A stretch of 64,000 bases of DNA from Gracilimonas sp. (GTDB lineage: Bacteria > Bacteroidota > Rhodothermia > Balneolales > Balneolaceae): positions 310,001 through 374,000 of the forward strand of contig NZ_JABURM010000005.1 of assembly GCF_014762685.1 (NCBI RefSeq). The letters are read 5' to 3'. Position numbers and translations under genes: made by a program. The notes under the pieces are model-generated. The model ran no database searches. It saw only the letters and a list, made by a program, of their open reading frames with translations, and was not told the DNA's origin. Shown piece after piece: positions 27,762 through 38,155 of this stretch. How positions within the stretch are numbered: position 1 is the stretch's first letter; each line of letters begins with the position of its first letter.

Positions 27762-28673
27762 ATGAAAACACTTAAAATTCTTTCCTCCGTACTGTTTTTG
27801 GGCCTGCTGTCCGTTTCCTTGTTCGGACAGGAGCGGCCGCCCATCATCGATATGCATATGCACACAGGAATGCCTCACCATGTACCGGAAGGAACACCGG
27901 CCTTGTGTCGCCCCGAACCGTGTCAGGGGGAGGGCGAGGCAACTGCATCATCCGAACTGTTGCAAAAAACGCTTGATATTATGGATCGCTACAATATCGT
28001 TAAGGGCTTCCTGAGCGGTGTTGATCTAGAGACAGTAGATCAATGGAAAAAAGCTGCTCCGGATCGATTTATTGCCTCTCCGTTCATTTTTAAACCGGGA
28101 ACTCCCGATTCCCTGCAGTTGAAAAAAGACATCGCAGCCGGTCGATTCGGAGGTATTGGGGAGATAGGTGCACAGCTTAATGGAATTGCTCCAAATGATC
28201 TGGTTCTGGAGCCCTATTTTGCGATGGCTGAAGGGTTCGACGTGCCGCTGCTGATCCACACGGAAGGAATTGGGCCCTATCTTCCAAGCTTTCGCTCTGC
28301 TGCAGGCAGTCCCTTAATGCTGGAAGACGTGCTGGTCCGTCACCCTAAGTTGCGAATTTTTGTAGAAAATACAGGGTACCCTTATCTGGATGAGATGATC
28401 GCGATGATGTATCAATATCCTCAACTCTACGGAGATATATCTACGATCACCTGGGTTATCCCAAGAACGGCGTTTTATGATTACCTGAGGGCCCTTGTCC
28501 GTGCCGGACTCGGTAAGCGGATTATGTTTGGTTCGGATCAGATGGTTTGGCCGGAAAAGATTGGCGAAGGAATCGAAGCTATCGAAGAAGCTGATTTCTT
28601 AACCGAAGAACAAAAAAGAGACATCCTGTACAATAATGCTGCCAGGTTTCTAAAAATGAAGACGAACCAGTGA
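27762..28673 (+). CDS. Exported amidohydrolase-family protein (Amidohydro_2 type)
   Basis: A 303-residue metal-dependent hydrolase with signal peptide (KILSSVLFLGLLSVSLFGQ). The metal-binding start is DMHMHTGM. It has an IGEIG strand, the His of LLIHTEGIG and the terminal Asp in MFGSDQMVWPE, as in TIM-barrel hydrolases of the amidohydrolase_2 family. The reaction is unknown; relatives are decarboxylases or lactonases. A CRPEPCQGEGE insertion near residue 50 adds two Cys. It begins 35 bp after the pseudo-hydrolase gene and is probably cotranscribed with it, which may hint that both act on the same compound. Confidence 0.83.
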   Translation: MKTLKILSSVLFLGLLSVSLFGQERPPIIDMHMHTGMPHHVPEGTPALCRPEPCQGEGEATASSELLQKTLDIMDRYNIVKGFLSGVDLETVDQWKKAAPDRFIASPFIFKPGTPDSLQLKKDIAAGRFGGIGEIGAQLNGIAPNDLVLEPYFAMAEGFDVPLLIHTEGIGPYLPSFRSAAGSPLMLEDVLVRHPKLRIFVENTGYPYLDEMIAMMYQYPQLYGDISTITWVIPRTAFYDYLRALVRAGLGKRIMFGSDQMVWPEKIGEGIEAIEEADFLTEEQKRDILYNNAARFLKMKTNQ

Positions 28674-28992
28674 GGAATACACCGGTATTGTGGTAAATGA
28701 TGCTTGGGTAAAAGAGCAAATAAGTTCATGTAGAATTGCGATTAACCGATAGGCCGAAAAGCTGATTCTCGAATGGAATACCTGACAAAGCCCAAACTCT
28801 GGCAGTGAAATGTTAAAAATGGTCGTTTTTAAAAAAACACTGAAAATGAGAATCGAGGGAAATGTGTATAAAACGGTAAATAAACGGGTTTTCCTTGGTA
28901 TTTAGCGGTATTTAAAATATCATCGATAAGTAATTGTTGGGTTGAATAATCAATCTGATCAAGTTTTAGCATCTGTAACCAAATAAACGAAT
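28674..28992. other. 319-bp gene-free stretch, nothing recognised
   Basis: Between the two amidohydrolase genes no open frame, RNA gene or clear terminator was found. It includes A/T runs around 28830 and must contain the promoter for the downstream gene, but no TAnnTTTG box could be pointed out. Confidence 0.6.
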
Positions 28993-30357
28993 ATGTCCCT
29001 TTTTACCGTTACTGTTAAATTTCCGAAGAGGTTTCTGTGTACTGCGCTTTTTTTAATGCTTTTCAATTCCCAGGGAGTTTCGCAAGATATAAAAGCCTTG
29101 GTTGGCGGAACATTGATTGATGGATTTGGAAGTACTCCTATCCAAAACAGTGTAATTATAATTGAAGGGGAGCGAATCAAAGAAGTCGGACGGGGCGGAG
29201 CCATTGATATTCCCGAATCTGCTGAAATTATCTCCACAAAGGGTATGAGTATTCTTCCCGGTTTGTGGGACATGCATGTTCATTTAATGTTATCCGGCCA
29301 TACCGATTATGCCCATTGGGATTCAACATATATCGATCAGTTTGAATCGGTGATTATGCCGGCTTCAGCACACCAATTGTTAATGGCAGGGGTGACAAGT
29401 GCCCGTGATCTCGGAGCACCGCTTGAAGCTTCTATAAATGTGCGGGATGCCATTAATAAAGGGGAAATTCCCGGCCCAACGATGTATATGTCAGGCCCGT
29501 TTTTGCAGCACCAGCCTTATCCGGGTACCGAGAAGTTTAGGTGGGGAATTAACGGTACAGAGGATGCGCGGCAAAAAGTACAGGAATTAGCTAATGCAGG
29601 GGTGGATGTCATAAAACTGATTGACCAAGATCAAATGACAAAAGAAGAAGTAATGGCTGTTGTTGATGAAAGTCATAAACAAGGTTTAAAGGTAGTTGGG
29701 CACAGCCATCGCCCCGAAGAAATACGACGCGGACTGGAAGCGGGTGTGGATAATTTTGAACATACCGGGCTGTCATCGGCTCCAGAATATCCCGAAGACG
29801 TTATGGAAATGATGAAAGAACGTACAGCCAAAATGAATTTAGGTCCACTGTACTGGACTCCAACAATTTCAGTTTTATATAATTATGAATATATGAGAGA
29901 TCATCCGTTGTTTTTAGGGGATGATTCATGGCATTTAGGTTTGCCTGATAATATCATTGCAGATATAGAAAATTCTCTGGAGCACCCCGACCGATTTTCT
30001 TATTTCCAACTGACTCCAATCCGAAAGAAAACGCTTGACCGAAAATTCGAGCAATTGCAAGAAGCCGGTGTAGTACTGATGATTGGTACCGATAGCGGAG
30101 TGCCCATGCTTTTTCACAGTCAGTCAACATGGACAGAACTCGATGTCTGGGTGAATGAGCTGGGGGTTGATCCAATAACGGCTATTCGCGGAGCCACTTA
30201 TTGGCCGGCGCTTTTCATGAATGTTGAAAAGGATTACGGCACGGTCAGTGAAGGAAAATATGCTGATATCATTGCCGTGGAAGGTGATGTCATGCGGTAT
30301 ATCAATCTTTTAAGTGATGTAGATATGGTGTTTAAGCATGGCAAGCGGTATAAATAA
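28993..30357 (+). CDS. Exported amidohydrolase (imidazolonepropionase/prolidase-like)
   Basis: A 454-residue metal-dependent hydrolase with an N-terminal signal peptide. A short beta-sandwich segment (VGGTLIDGFGSTPIQNSVIIIEG) leads into the TIM barrel with GLWDMHVHLMLSGH. Further metal-site elements are VIKLIDQD, VVGHSHRPEE, NFEHTG and MIGTDSGVPM. The barrel closes with the sandwich segment GKYADIIAVEGD. Relatives include Xaa-Pro and Xaa-Arg dipeptidases and imidazolonepropionase, so a role in dipeptide or amide degradation in the periplasm is likely. It converges with the dehydratase gene across only 18 bp. Confidence 0.9.
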   Translation: MSLFTVTVKFPKRFLCTALFLMLFNSQGVSQDIKALVGGTLIDGFGSTPIQNSVIIIEGERIKEVGRGGAIDIPESAEIISTKGMSILPGLWDMHVHLMLSGHTDYAHWDSTYIDQFESVIMPASAHQLLMAGVTSARDLGAPLEASINVRDAINKGEIPGPTMYMSGPFLQHQPYPGTEKFRWGINGTEDARQKVQELANAGVDVIKLIDQDQMTKEEVMAVVDESHKQGLKVVGHSHRPEEIRRGLEAGVDNFEHTGLSSAPEYPEDVMEMMKERTAKMNLGPLYWTPTISVLYNYEYMRDHPLFLGDDSWHLGLPDNIIADIENSLEHPDRFSYFQLTPIRKKTLDRKFEQLQEAGVVLMIGTDSGVPMLFHSQSTWTELDVWVNELGVDPITAIRGATYWPALFMNVEKDYGTVSEGKYADIIAVEGDVMRYINLLSDVDMVFKHGKRYK

Positions 30358-30375
30358 GGATGAGTAAATCTTCCC

Positions 30376-31332
30376 TCACCAAGGCAAATTATCCAGATCC
30401 ACATTTCCGCCGGTGATGATGATGCCCACTTTCTTGCCTTTCACCTCTACCTTGCCATCAAAAACGGCAGCTACGGGAACGGCGCATGAAGCTTCGATGA
30501 TCATATTCAATCGTTCCCATACATAGCGCATGGCCTCCACGATGGAATCTTCCGGTACTGTTACAATATCATCGACTTGTTCTTTAATGATAGAAAAGGG
30601 GAGCTGGCCAAGGGATGTCCGGAGCCCGTCGGCAACGGTATCAGGATTTTTGACGGGGATGAGTTTTCCGGATTTAAAAGAACGGTAAGCATCATCGGCA
30701 TTGGCTGGTTCAGCGCCAATTACCAAAATATCAGGTTTAATGGATTTCGCAGCTATGGCCGTTCCACTCAATAAACCGCCCCCACCCACAGGTGCAATAA
30801 TGATATCGAGGTCGGGATGGTCTTCTAGTAATTCCAGGGCACAAGTTCCCTGTCCTGCTATAATGCGTGCATCGTTATAAGGATGGATGAATGTAGCTCC
30901 GGTTTTTGTCACCACTTGTTCTAAAGTAGTTTCACGAGCTTCTAATGTAGGTTCACAGAAGGTGATTTCAGCTCCATAACTTTGAACTGCTTTAACTTTT
31001 ACTTTGGGTGCATTTTCCGGCATCACCACGTGAGCAGGAATACCCCGCATTTTCGCTGCTAATGCAACGGCCTGTGCATGATTCCCGGAGGAATGTGTAG
31101 CTACTCCTTTTTTTGCATCTTCCTCACTCAGTGAAAAAATAGCATTGGAGGCTCCCCGAAATTTAAAAGCGCCTACTTTTTGAAAGTTTTCACACTTAAA
31201 TAAAATTCGCCCTCCCGTTTTTTGATCTACTTGTTTACTGTTCAGAACCGGGGTTCGATGGGCATATTCACCGATAAGTTGATGTGCTTCTTTAATGTCA
31301 TCAATAGTAGGGGCAGTTTGTGTAGTATTCAT
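30376..31332 (-). CDS. Threonine/serine ammonia-lyase family PLP enzyme
   Basis: A 318-residue fold-type II PLP enzyme of the threonine dehydratase/serine racemase group. The PLP lysine is K57 in AFKFRGASNA. The phosphate-binding loop is SSGNHAQAVA and the glycine tetrad GGGGLLSG. The C-terminal ACT regulatory domain of biosynthetic IlvA is missing, so it is a catabolic TdcB/serine racemase/hydroxyaspartate dehydratase type, not allosterically controlled by isoleucine. It starts three bases after the stop of the AsmA-like gene and is surely in its operon, an odd pairing that may be accidental. Confidence 0.9.
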   Translation of the reverse strand: MNTTQTAPTIDDIKEAHQLIGEYAHRTPVLNSKQVDQKTGGRILFKCENFQKVGAFKFRGASNAIFSLSEEDAKKGVATHSSGNHAQAVALAAKMRGIPAHVVMPENAPKVKVKAVQSYGAEITFCEPTLEARETTLEQVVTKTGATFIHPYNDARIIAGQGTCALELLEDHPDLDIIIAPVGGGGLLSGTAIAAKSIKPDILVIGAEPANADDAYRSFKSGKLIPVKNPDTVADGLRTSLGQLPFSIIKEQVDDIVTVPEDSIVEAMRYVWERLNMIIEASCAVPVAAVFDGKVEVKGKKVGIIITGGNVDLDNLPW

Positions 31333-31335
31333 TTT

Positions 31336-32922
31336 TTATTTAATGGTGTCTTCGATTCCTGATAAAAGTGACTTCCACCAGTAGGCAAAAATTGATTTTC
31401 CGTCCTCGCGTTCAAAGGCAATTTCACCCACTCGGGGAGTAGCATTGTCATTATTGGATTTTATCACAAAAGTATTCGCAAGTAAATCACCGGTCCTTTG
31501 GAAAAACTTCTCACGGTCCGGGTTTTCTTTGTTTAAAAAAGAAACTTTCAGGTTTTGGTATAAGACCTCGAGCTTACCGGATGCCTTTTCTGAATTAAGC
31601 TCGAATTCAGCATCCAAATTTTTAATCAATCCGTCTTCAATACGGACAAATCCTACATTTTCCAGCATATTTCCGGCAGCTTTAGGATCGAAACTTTCGA
31701 GCCTGGCTTTAACCGTATGGGTATCCTGCTCGTCAAAAATTGGATAATTTATGTCAACGGTGAGCGGGGTCACATCCATAAATAAAGTTTCAACGTGAAG
31801 CTTGAGGGTGTCTTTAAAAAAGCGAGGATGTTCTGCTGTCCTGAATTTAGTTAGCGTGGCATCGATTTCGTTGAAAGAGATGCTTCCGGAAGTATCCGAA
31901 GGAGGTTTATGTTCTTCGTAAATGATTGTGGCATCGGAGATAAGCACGTGATCCAAACCAAATGAAAAGTCAAAGGAATGCGCAACTTCATTAAGCAGTG
32001 GTTTCGTGGAGATTCCCGGAGCACGATCTATTTGTTTATTTCTAAACACTTCCATCCAGGCATCAGAAACTTTCAGGGAATCTATATCCAAATGTTCCGA
32101 AGCAAGCGAATCAAGTTTAAAACCTGAAAGTTCAACACGGGGGATTTTTAGATCAATTCGGTCCAGTTGATAAGCTCTGATTTTGGAGAATTCGTATTTG
32201 GGAACTACTGGGGTCATGGCCAGGTTTTCGAGCGAAATACGCTCATTATTTTTATCGAAGCTGAAATTATTTATAGTAAATTGATAGAGTTTATCCTCTA
32301 ATGACCATTTTAGCCCGGAGCCCGAAATGGTTAAATCTTCAAGAAAGAACAGTTCAGAACCGTCTAAAAGAGCATTTATATCTACATTCCTTGCTTCCAG
32401 GGAAATGTCACGGATCACCAAAACTTCCCGTCGATCCGGTTCCAAAAGTTTGCCACTTCCATTTTGAATGATGAGATCAAATTTAGCGAGATTATTGGCT
32501 ATCTCCGCGTTTTGATTATTACTTGAATTGGAGAAATCTGATGCAGAAAAATTCCGGGTAAATAATTCAACCTCCGGCTCTGTGATCATAATGGTATTGA
32601 AATCGGGAAATGATTTATTGAAAAGGGTACGCCATTTTATACCGATGAGAGAGATTGAAGAAGCTTTTATTTCACGAATATGAGGAGCAGCGCTGTCAGG
32701 AAGTACTGAAATGGAATCGATGGATATGGAACGGCGAAAAATTCCAATATCAAAAGTAGAAAAGTCGAGCGTGTATTCTTGTTTTGTTTGGACATTGAAC
32801 TCCTCAATCAGTGCGGATTTGAGATAGTCATTCATCAAATAAGGGCCAATGAAGGCAATTGCACTCATGGCGAGCAGAACCCCAACAAAAAAGATGATCA
32901 CAATTTTGAGTGCTTTATTCAT
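31336..32922 (-). CDS. AsmA/DUF748-like large periplasmic protein
   Basis: A 528-residue protein with one N-terminal membrane helix (IVIIFFVGVLLAMSAIAFIG). A long beta-rich periplasmic part follows, composed of repeated strand pairs of the type DLKIPRVELSGFKLDSL. This looks like the AsmA/TAM-type repeating-beta-groove proteins implicated in phospholipid transport to the outer membrane, though similarity is at pattern level only. The start FDIGIFRRSISIDSISV is typical of DUF748-like proteins. The dehydratase gene follows after three bases. The cargo is unknown. Confidence 0.68.
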   Translation of the reverse strand: MNKALKIVIIFFVGVLLAMSAIAFIGPYLMNDYLKSALIEEFNVQTKQEYTLDFSTFDIGIFRRSISIDSISVLPDSAAPHIREIKASSISLIGIKWRTLFNKSFPDFNTIMITEPEVELFTRNFSASDFSNSSNNQNAEIANNLAKFDLIIQNGSGKLLEPDRREVLVIRDISLEARNVDINALLDGSELFFLEDLTISGSGLKWSLEDKLYQFTINNFSFDKNNERISLENLAMTPVVPKYEFSKIRAYQLDRIDLKIPRVELSGFKLDSLASEHLDIDSLKVSDAWMEVFRNKQIDRAPGISTKPLLNEVAHSFDFSFGLDHVLISDATIIYEEHKPPSDTSGSISFNEIDATLTKFRTAEHPRFFKDTLKLHVETLFMDVTPLTVDINYPIFDEQDTHTVKARLESFDPKAAGNMLENVGFVRIEDGLIKNLDAEFELNSEKASGKLEVLYQNLKVSFLNKENPDREKFFQRTGDLLANTFVIKSNNDNATPRVGEIAFEREDGKSIFAYWWKSLLSGIEDTIK

Positions 32923-33183
32923 ATCTCAAAATTGATATAAATCTTGAAAAAGCAAAGAGAATTGTAAAGAACTTATCTGAGTATTGGCGGAAGTTTGAGT
33001 TTGGTTTCTTTATCGTAAAGTTTTAGTCGTTTTTTAGCGGATTTAATTTTCAGAGTTTAACAAACCCACCCCCCTTATTATATAAATCAATTGTTTACAT
33101 TTTGATGCAAATATCCTGAGGTCGATAGTCGGTTAAATTGCTATTCAGTAAAAGGAATGAACTTAAAATGAGTCGGTTGATAA

Positions 33184-35430
33184 ATGTGGTTTAAAATTAT
33201 AAGTAGTTGTCTGTTAGCAATGTTGCTGATGGGAAAAGGTCTGGCACAATCTGCTATTAAAATTCAAAGGTTATCAGAGCCTATCATTCTTGATGGAGTT
33301 ATAGATGAACCGGCTTGGGAAGAAATAGCCCCTTTTGAGATGGTTCAGTATGAACCGGTTTTTTTAGGGGAGATGAGTGAGCGAACAGAGGTCAGAGCCG
33401 CTTACGATGATGGGTATTTATATTTTTCGGCGAAGTTGTTTACTCAAGATCCTTCTACTATTACAGCCAATAGCTTATACCGCGACAGATATAGTGGGGA
33501 TGATGTTTTTGCGGTGGTACTGGATCCCTTTAATGATAATCAAAACGGGCTGCGCTTTTTTACTAATCCTGCGGGCACCAGGTTTGATCAGTCTATTTCT
33601 AATGATGCGAATAGGACTGGAGGCGACAGGCCTATTAACGACAGTTGGGATACGCACTGGGATGTTGAGACTACACAGACGGATAAAGGATGGTTTGTTG
33701 AAATGAGGATCCCATTTTCCAGTATCGGTTTTCAAAGCAACGATGGAATTGCGGAAATGGGTTTGATCGTATATCGTTGGTTGTCGCAAATTAATGAAAG
33801 GCATATATATCCTGAGATTCCACCGAACTGGAATGAGGGAAATATTAAACCTTCCAAAGCACAGGATATTATCCTTAACGATGTGGATGCTCCAAAACCT
33901 GTTTATTTTACTCCTTACATACTAGGTGGTTTTCTCCAGCAAAACACGAATACCCCGAATGAATCAGGTACCGCATTTGTGTATGATGAGGATTTTAAAA
34001 ATGAGCTTGGGTTCGATATTAAATATAACCTTACCAATAACCTGACCTTAGACCTGACAGCGAATACCGATTTCGCCCAAGTAGAAAGTGATGAACAGCA
34101 GTTAAATTTGACTCGTTTTTCACTTTTCTTTCCTGAAAAGAGGCAGTTTTTTCAACAACGTTCAAGTCTTTTTGACTTTAATTACGGAGATACCCGGCTT
34201 TTTTACAGCCGAAAGATAGGCTTGGATAATCAGGGCAAACCGGTTAGAATATTCGGTGGCGCCCGGTTAACAGGAAGGGTGGGCGATTTGGATATTGGTT
34301 TTTTAAATCTTCAAACGGCATCAAGTCCTAACTTGCCGTCAGAGAATTTCGGGGTGCTAAGATTGAAACAAAGGGTTCTAAACCCCAGCTCTTATACAGG
34401 GGGGATTGTCACAAGTCGTATTGGTGCCGACGGAAAATCAAATGTACTCTTGGGCTTAGATACGGACCTGAATTTATACGCTGATGATTATTTAACATTT
34501 CGTGTAAGTCAATCTTTTGATACTGATGTACCCGAAAGCAGAAGAAATAACTTTGAGGACAACAGTATATTCAGGCTTGCCTGGGAGCGAAGAGCAAGTA
34601 CTGGGCTTTTGTATCAATTTTTTGTAAACCGCACCGGGCAGTACTTTGATCCCGGGATTGGTTTCTATAAGACGAGAAATACCTCCGATTATTTTTACAG
34701 TTTGGGGTATGGATGGCGGCCGGGTGAAAATTCTGCTTTTAATCAACATTCCATTAATATCGAGAGTAACAATATTTTAGAAAATGACTCTTTTGATTTG
34801 AGAAGCCGGTCTGTTTCATTTAGATGGAACAGCAGGTTTAAGAATAGTGCCTTCCTTTGGTCTTCTCTTAATTACAAGCAAGAGCATTTATTACCAACGG
34901 AGGCATTTAATTTGGCCGGTAAAATTTATATCCCGGTATCAAATTACGACTTTTTTGAAGGGTTTTTTATGTACAGCTCTCCCCGTACAAAAAGGCTTAT
35001 GAGCAGAGTAATTTTTCAGTATGGCCAACTATTTGACGGCACCCGAACACAATATAAAATTGAACCCAGGCTTGTGGCCAATGTTCATCTCGAAATTTCA
35101 GGAAGCTACCAGTTAACCATGTTACGTTTTCCTGAGATTGAAGGACGAGGCCAAACGGAATTTGATGCACATGTGGGACAGTTAAAAGGCCAATTTGCTT
35201 TCAATAAAAAGATTTCAACCAGTGCTTTTGTTCAGTATAGTAACGTGGCTGATTTAATTGGGGCTAATTTTAGGTTTCGGTACAATTTCAGGGAAGGGCA
35301 AGACCTGTGGATTGTTTTTGACCAAACCATAAATACTATTTTGGATAGTTCGCAATTTGGAAGTGTCGAGTTACCCAGAAATGAAAATCGTTCAATTCTT
35401 ATCAAATACACCCATACTTTTAAAATTTAA
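33184..35430 (+). CDS. CBM9-like plus DUF5916 outer-membrane barrel protein
   Basis: A 748-residue exported protein. A signal peptide (ISSCLLAMLLMGKGLAQ) precedes a CBM9-like beta-sandwich (about 25-215: ILDGVIDEPAWEEI, then DDVFAVVLDPFND, and TDKGWFVEMRIPFSSI). The rest (about 230-748) is a DUF5916-type beta-barrel with FFPEKRQFFQQRSSLFDF and alternating strands ending at an aromatic-rich terminus (YTHTFKI). Such proteins are frequent in Bacteroidota, sometimes near peptidases; carbohydrate or peptide uptake has been suggested, not shown. Here the M14 carboxypeptidase follows 80 bp downstream. Confidence 0.87.
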   Translation: MWFKIISSCLLAMLLMGKGLAQSAIKIQRLSEPIILDGVIDEPAWEEIAPFEMVQYEPVFLGEMSERTEVRAAYDDGYLYFSAKLFTQDPSTITANSLYRDRYSGDDVFAVVLDPFNDNQNGLRFFTNPAGTRFDQSISNDANRTGGDRPINDSWDTHWDVETTQTDKGWFVEMRIPFSSIGFQSNDGIAEMGLIVYRWLSQINERHIYPEIPPNWNEGNIKPSKAQDIILNDVDAPKPVYFTPYILGGFLQQNTNTPNESGTAFVYDEDFKNELGFDIKYNLTNNLTLDLTANTDFAQVESDEQQLNLTRFSLFFPEKRQFFQQRSSLFDFNYGDTRLFYSRKIGLDNQGKPVRIFGGARLTGRVGDLDIGFLNLQTASSPNLPSENFGVLRLKQRVLNPSSYTGGIVTSRIGADGKSNVLLGLDTDLNLYADDYLTFRVSQSFDTDVPESRRNNFEDNSIFRLAWERRASTGLLYQFFVNRTGQYFDPGIGFYKTRNTSDYFYSLGYGWRPGENSAFNQHSINIESNNILENDSFDLRSRSVSFRWNSRFKNSAFLWSSLNYKQEHLLPTEAFNLAGKIYIPVSNYDFFEGFFMYSSPRTKRLMSRVIFQYGQLFDGTRTQYKIEPRLVANVHLEISGSYQLTMLRFPEIEGRGQTEFDAHVGQLKGQFAFNKKISTSAFVQYSNVADLIGANFRFRYNFREGQDLWIVFDQTINTILDSSQFGSVELPRNENRSILIKYTHTFKI

Positions 35431-35510
35431 ACCACGATTTATTCTTAGCAAAATACCTTTATTTTAAACACCAATTTAAGTTAAATGGCTTTAACAAATC
35501 TCTTCTCAAT

Positions 35511-38102
35511 ATGAAATATACAGTTACTGTTCTCACATTCATGCTCACTTCGGTTCTTGCTTTTGCACAGCAGGATGCCTTTGAGCGATTTCAATTTCAT
35601 CCTGATCTAAATTATAATTCCGGGATAACTTCGCCGGCTGAATATCTTGGCTATGAACTTGGAGAGGAATTCACTTTCCACTATCAAGTTATGGATTACT
35701 TTAAGAATCTTGCCGAAGAATCTGACAGGATCTCTTTTCACAAGTATGCCACAACATATGAAGGGCGAGACCTCTATTATGCTGTGATCACTTCAGAAGA
35801 CAACATGGATAACATAGAATCCATTCGGAATGCGAATGTAGAGCTTGCCAATGATCCGGAATCAACTTCCATTGAGGAGAAGCCTGTGGTAGTTTGGATG
35901 AGCTATAATGTGCATGGAAATGAAGCTTCAAGCAGTGAGGCGGCCATGCAAACGGCTTATAGGCTGGTGGCGGGTACAGATTCTGAAACCCGGAATTGGT
36001 TGGAAAATTCAGTGGTTATTATTGATCCTATGATGAACCCTGATGGCCGTGACCGTTACGTGTATTGGTACAAATCATCTCAGGCGAATATCCTGAATAC
36101 CGATGCCAACGATCTGGAGCATGATGAGATCTGGCCGGGTGGGCGTACCAATCACTATTGGTTTGACTTAAATCGTGATTGGGTATGGTTGGTACATCCT
36201 GAATCACAGGGGCGAATTGCTGCCTATCAGGAATGGATGCCACAGGTGCACATGGATTTTCACGAGCAGGGTTTCAATAACAACTATTTTGCCATGCCGG
36301 GAACCACACCAAGAAACCTGGAACTACCTGATGAGTATGACCGGTGGGCAGATGCTTTTGGACGCGGTTTGATCGAAGAGTTTGATAAGGCAAATGTAAA
36401 CTATGCCACCCGCGAATCTTTCGATTTCTTCTATCCCGGCTACGGTTCGTCCTATCCAAGTGTGATGGGCGGAATTGGGATGTTGGCTGAGCAGGGCGGA
36501 CACAGCAGAGGTGGACGTGCGGTCGAAACCGATGACGATTATATCCTTACACTTCGTCAGCGTGTGTTCGATCATTATACCAATGGGGTTTCCATTGTTA
36601 AAACCTCTGTGGAGAATAAAGAAGGACTGCTGACTTATTTCAAGAATTCGGTATCACAATCTACCCAGAAAGGAAATACACAAGCTTATATCCTGAAGAA
36701 TAATGAGAATGATTACACCTATCAGGTGATCAATATGCTGATGAAGCATAATGTGAGGATCGAGCGGGCGACGGAGGATTTCAATCAAAGGAATTCATAT
36801 AGCTATTGGGATGCAAGCTCTTCAACCCAAAGTTTTGAAGCAGGTGATTTCATTATTAAAACAGATCAGCCCAAGCACCTTTTCGTTAATACGCTATTCC
36901 GCAATCAAATGCAGATTGAGGATTCGGTAATGTATGATATGGCTACCTGGTCTATTCCATTAGCTTATAATCTGGATGCAGCCTGGACGACCAATAATGT
37001 GGGAGTATCCACTGAGGTGCTGACCAAAGAGCTCAGCTATCCGGCTGCGTTGGAAAATAGCGGGGCACAATATGCTTATGTGATCGACTGGAAACAGCGT
37101 CACGCCCCCAAAGCACTGGCAAAACTCTGGGATATGGGATATAACGTTCGCAGTGCCGGAAGAACCTTCACCTATAACGGAACTACCTACACGGAAGGAA
37201 GTCTGGTTGTATTGGTAGGTCGAAATTATGAGAAAAGATCCCACATTCAAGCTGATATGAGGCAACTTTCCGAAGGGGTGAGTGTAGTCATTGAAGGATT
37301 TGATACCGGACGTATGGATGAAGGGATGGACCTGGCCTCAAGTGATAGTGAGCCCGTTAAGGAACCAAAGGTTGCACTGATGGTCGATACTCCTTTCAGC
37401 TCTTATACTGCAGGTCAGCTTTGGTTTTTATTTGATCAATGGACTGAATTTGGTATCGACCGAATCCGGTCCGGAAGCTTTAACGGTATTGATTTGGCTG
37501 AATACGACGTGATCCTCATGCCGGGAGCATGGGGTGGTTTGAATGAAGTTTGGAATGATTCCCAGGTCGAAAACCTCAAATCGTGGGTTCGCAAAGGCGG
37601 GGTTTTGATAGGAACCGAAGGCAGTGGAGCATGGCTAACGAAAGATCAGTCAGGGTTTACCGATGTTAAACTTTTTGAAGAAGAAGAGGACGACAGCACT
37701 GAGGTTGAGGACAAAGCCTATACCAAATATGCTGATCGCACGGATGTATTTGGATTGGAAAGAATCCCCGGTTCCGCATTCAAAGGTATCATAGATAATA
37801 CAAATCCGCTGGCTTTTGGATTACCTGAGCAGCTCTACTCTCTGAAGTTTGGTGATAATGGGATCGTGCCGAATAACTCCCTTCAAACTGTAGGATATTA
37901 TGTGAAAGAGGGAGAAGTGATGGCTTCCGGTTATGCCTCAGAAGAAAACAAAGAAAAAGCAAGAGGGAAGGCATTCGCAGCGGTTCAGAATATGGGCAGC
38001 GGTAAAGTGGTATTCCTGCTGGATAACACCCAATATCGAATGTTCTGGGTAGGACCAAGCCGAATGGTTCAAAATGCTGTTATGTTGCTTCCCGGATTCT
38101 GA
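35511..38102 (+). CDS. Exported M14-family zinc carboxypeptidase
   Basis: An 863-residue exported peptidase with signal peptide (TVLTFMLTSVLAFAQQ). Zinc ligands are H135 and E138 in YNVHGNEASS and H247 or H250 in HMDFHEQG; the candidate catalytic Glu is E327 in GMLAEQGGHS. The catalytic domain spans about 45-370. A long C-terminal part follows with a class I glutamine-amidotransferase-like segment (about 620-860: ALMVDTPFSS, ILMPGAWGG, GGVLIGTEGSGAW), an architecture common in large Bacteroidota M14 proteins. It should trim peptides in the periplasm. A terminator hairpin lies about 55 bp beyond the stop. Confidence 0.92.
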   Translation: MKYTVTVLTFMLTSVLAFAQQDAFERFQFHPDLNYNSGITSPAEYLGYELGEEFTFHYQVMDYFKNLAEESDRISFHKYATTYEGRDLYYAVITSEDNMDNIESIRNANVELANDPESTSIEEKPVVVWMSYNVHGNEASSSEAAMQTAYRLVAGTDSETRNWLENSVVIIDPMMNPDGRDRYVYWYKSSQANILNTDANDLEHDEIWPGGRTNHYWFDLNRDWVWLVHPESQGRIAAYQEWMPQVHMDFHEQGFNNNYFAMPGTTPRNLELPDEYDRWADAFGRGLIEEFDKANVNYATRESFDFFYPGYGSSYPSVMGGIGMLAEQGGHSRGGRAVETDDDYILTLRQRVFDHYTNGVSIVKTSVENKEGLLTYFKNSVSQSTQKGNTQAYILKNNENDYTYQVINMLMKHNVRIERATEDFNQRNSYSYWDASSSTQSFEAGDFIIKTDQPKHLFVNTLFRNQMQIEDSVMYDMATWSIPLAYNLDAAWTTNNVGVSTEVLTKELSYPAALENSGAQYAYVIDWKQRHAPKALAKLWDMGYNVRSAGRTFTYNGTTYTEGSLVVLVGRNYEKRSHIQADMRQLSEGVSVVIEGFDTGRMDEGMDLASSDSEPVKEPKVALMVDTPFSSYTAGQLWFLFDQWTEFGIDRIRSGSFNGIDLAEYDVILMPGAWGGLNEVWNDSQVENLKSWVRKGGVLIGTEGSGAWLTKDQSGFTDVKLFEEEEDDSTEVEDKAYTKYADRTDVFGLERIPGSAFKGIIDNTNPLAFGLPEQLYSLKFGDNGIVPNNSLQTVGYYVKEGEVMASGYASEENKEKARGKAFAAVQNMGSGKVVFLLDNTQYRMFWVGPSRMVQNAVMLLPGF

Positions 38103-38155
38103 TAGCAAGATGGGATAACAATAACAGGGGTATTTCCTGTTAAAGAAAGATCATT

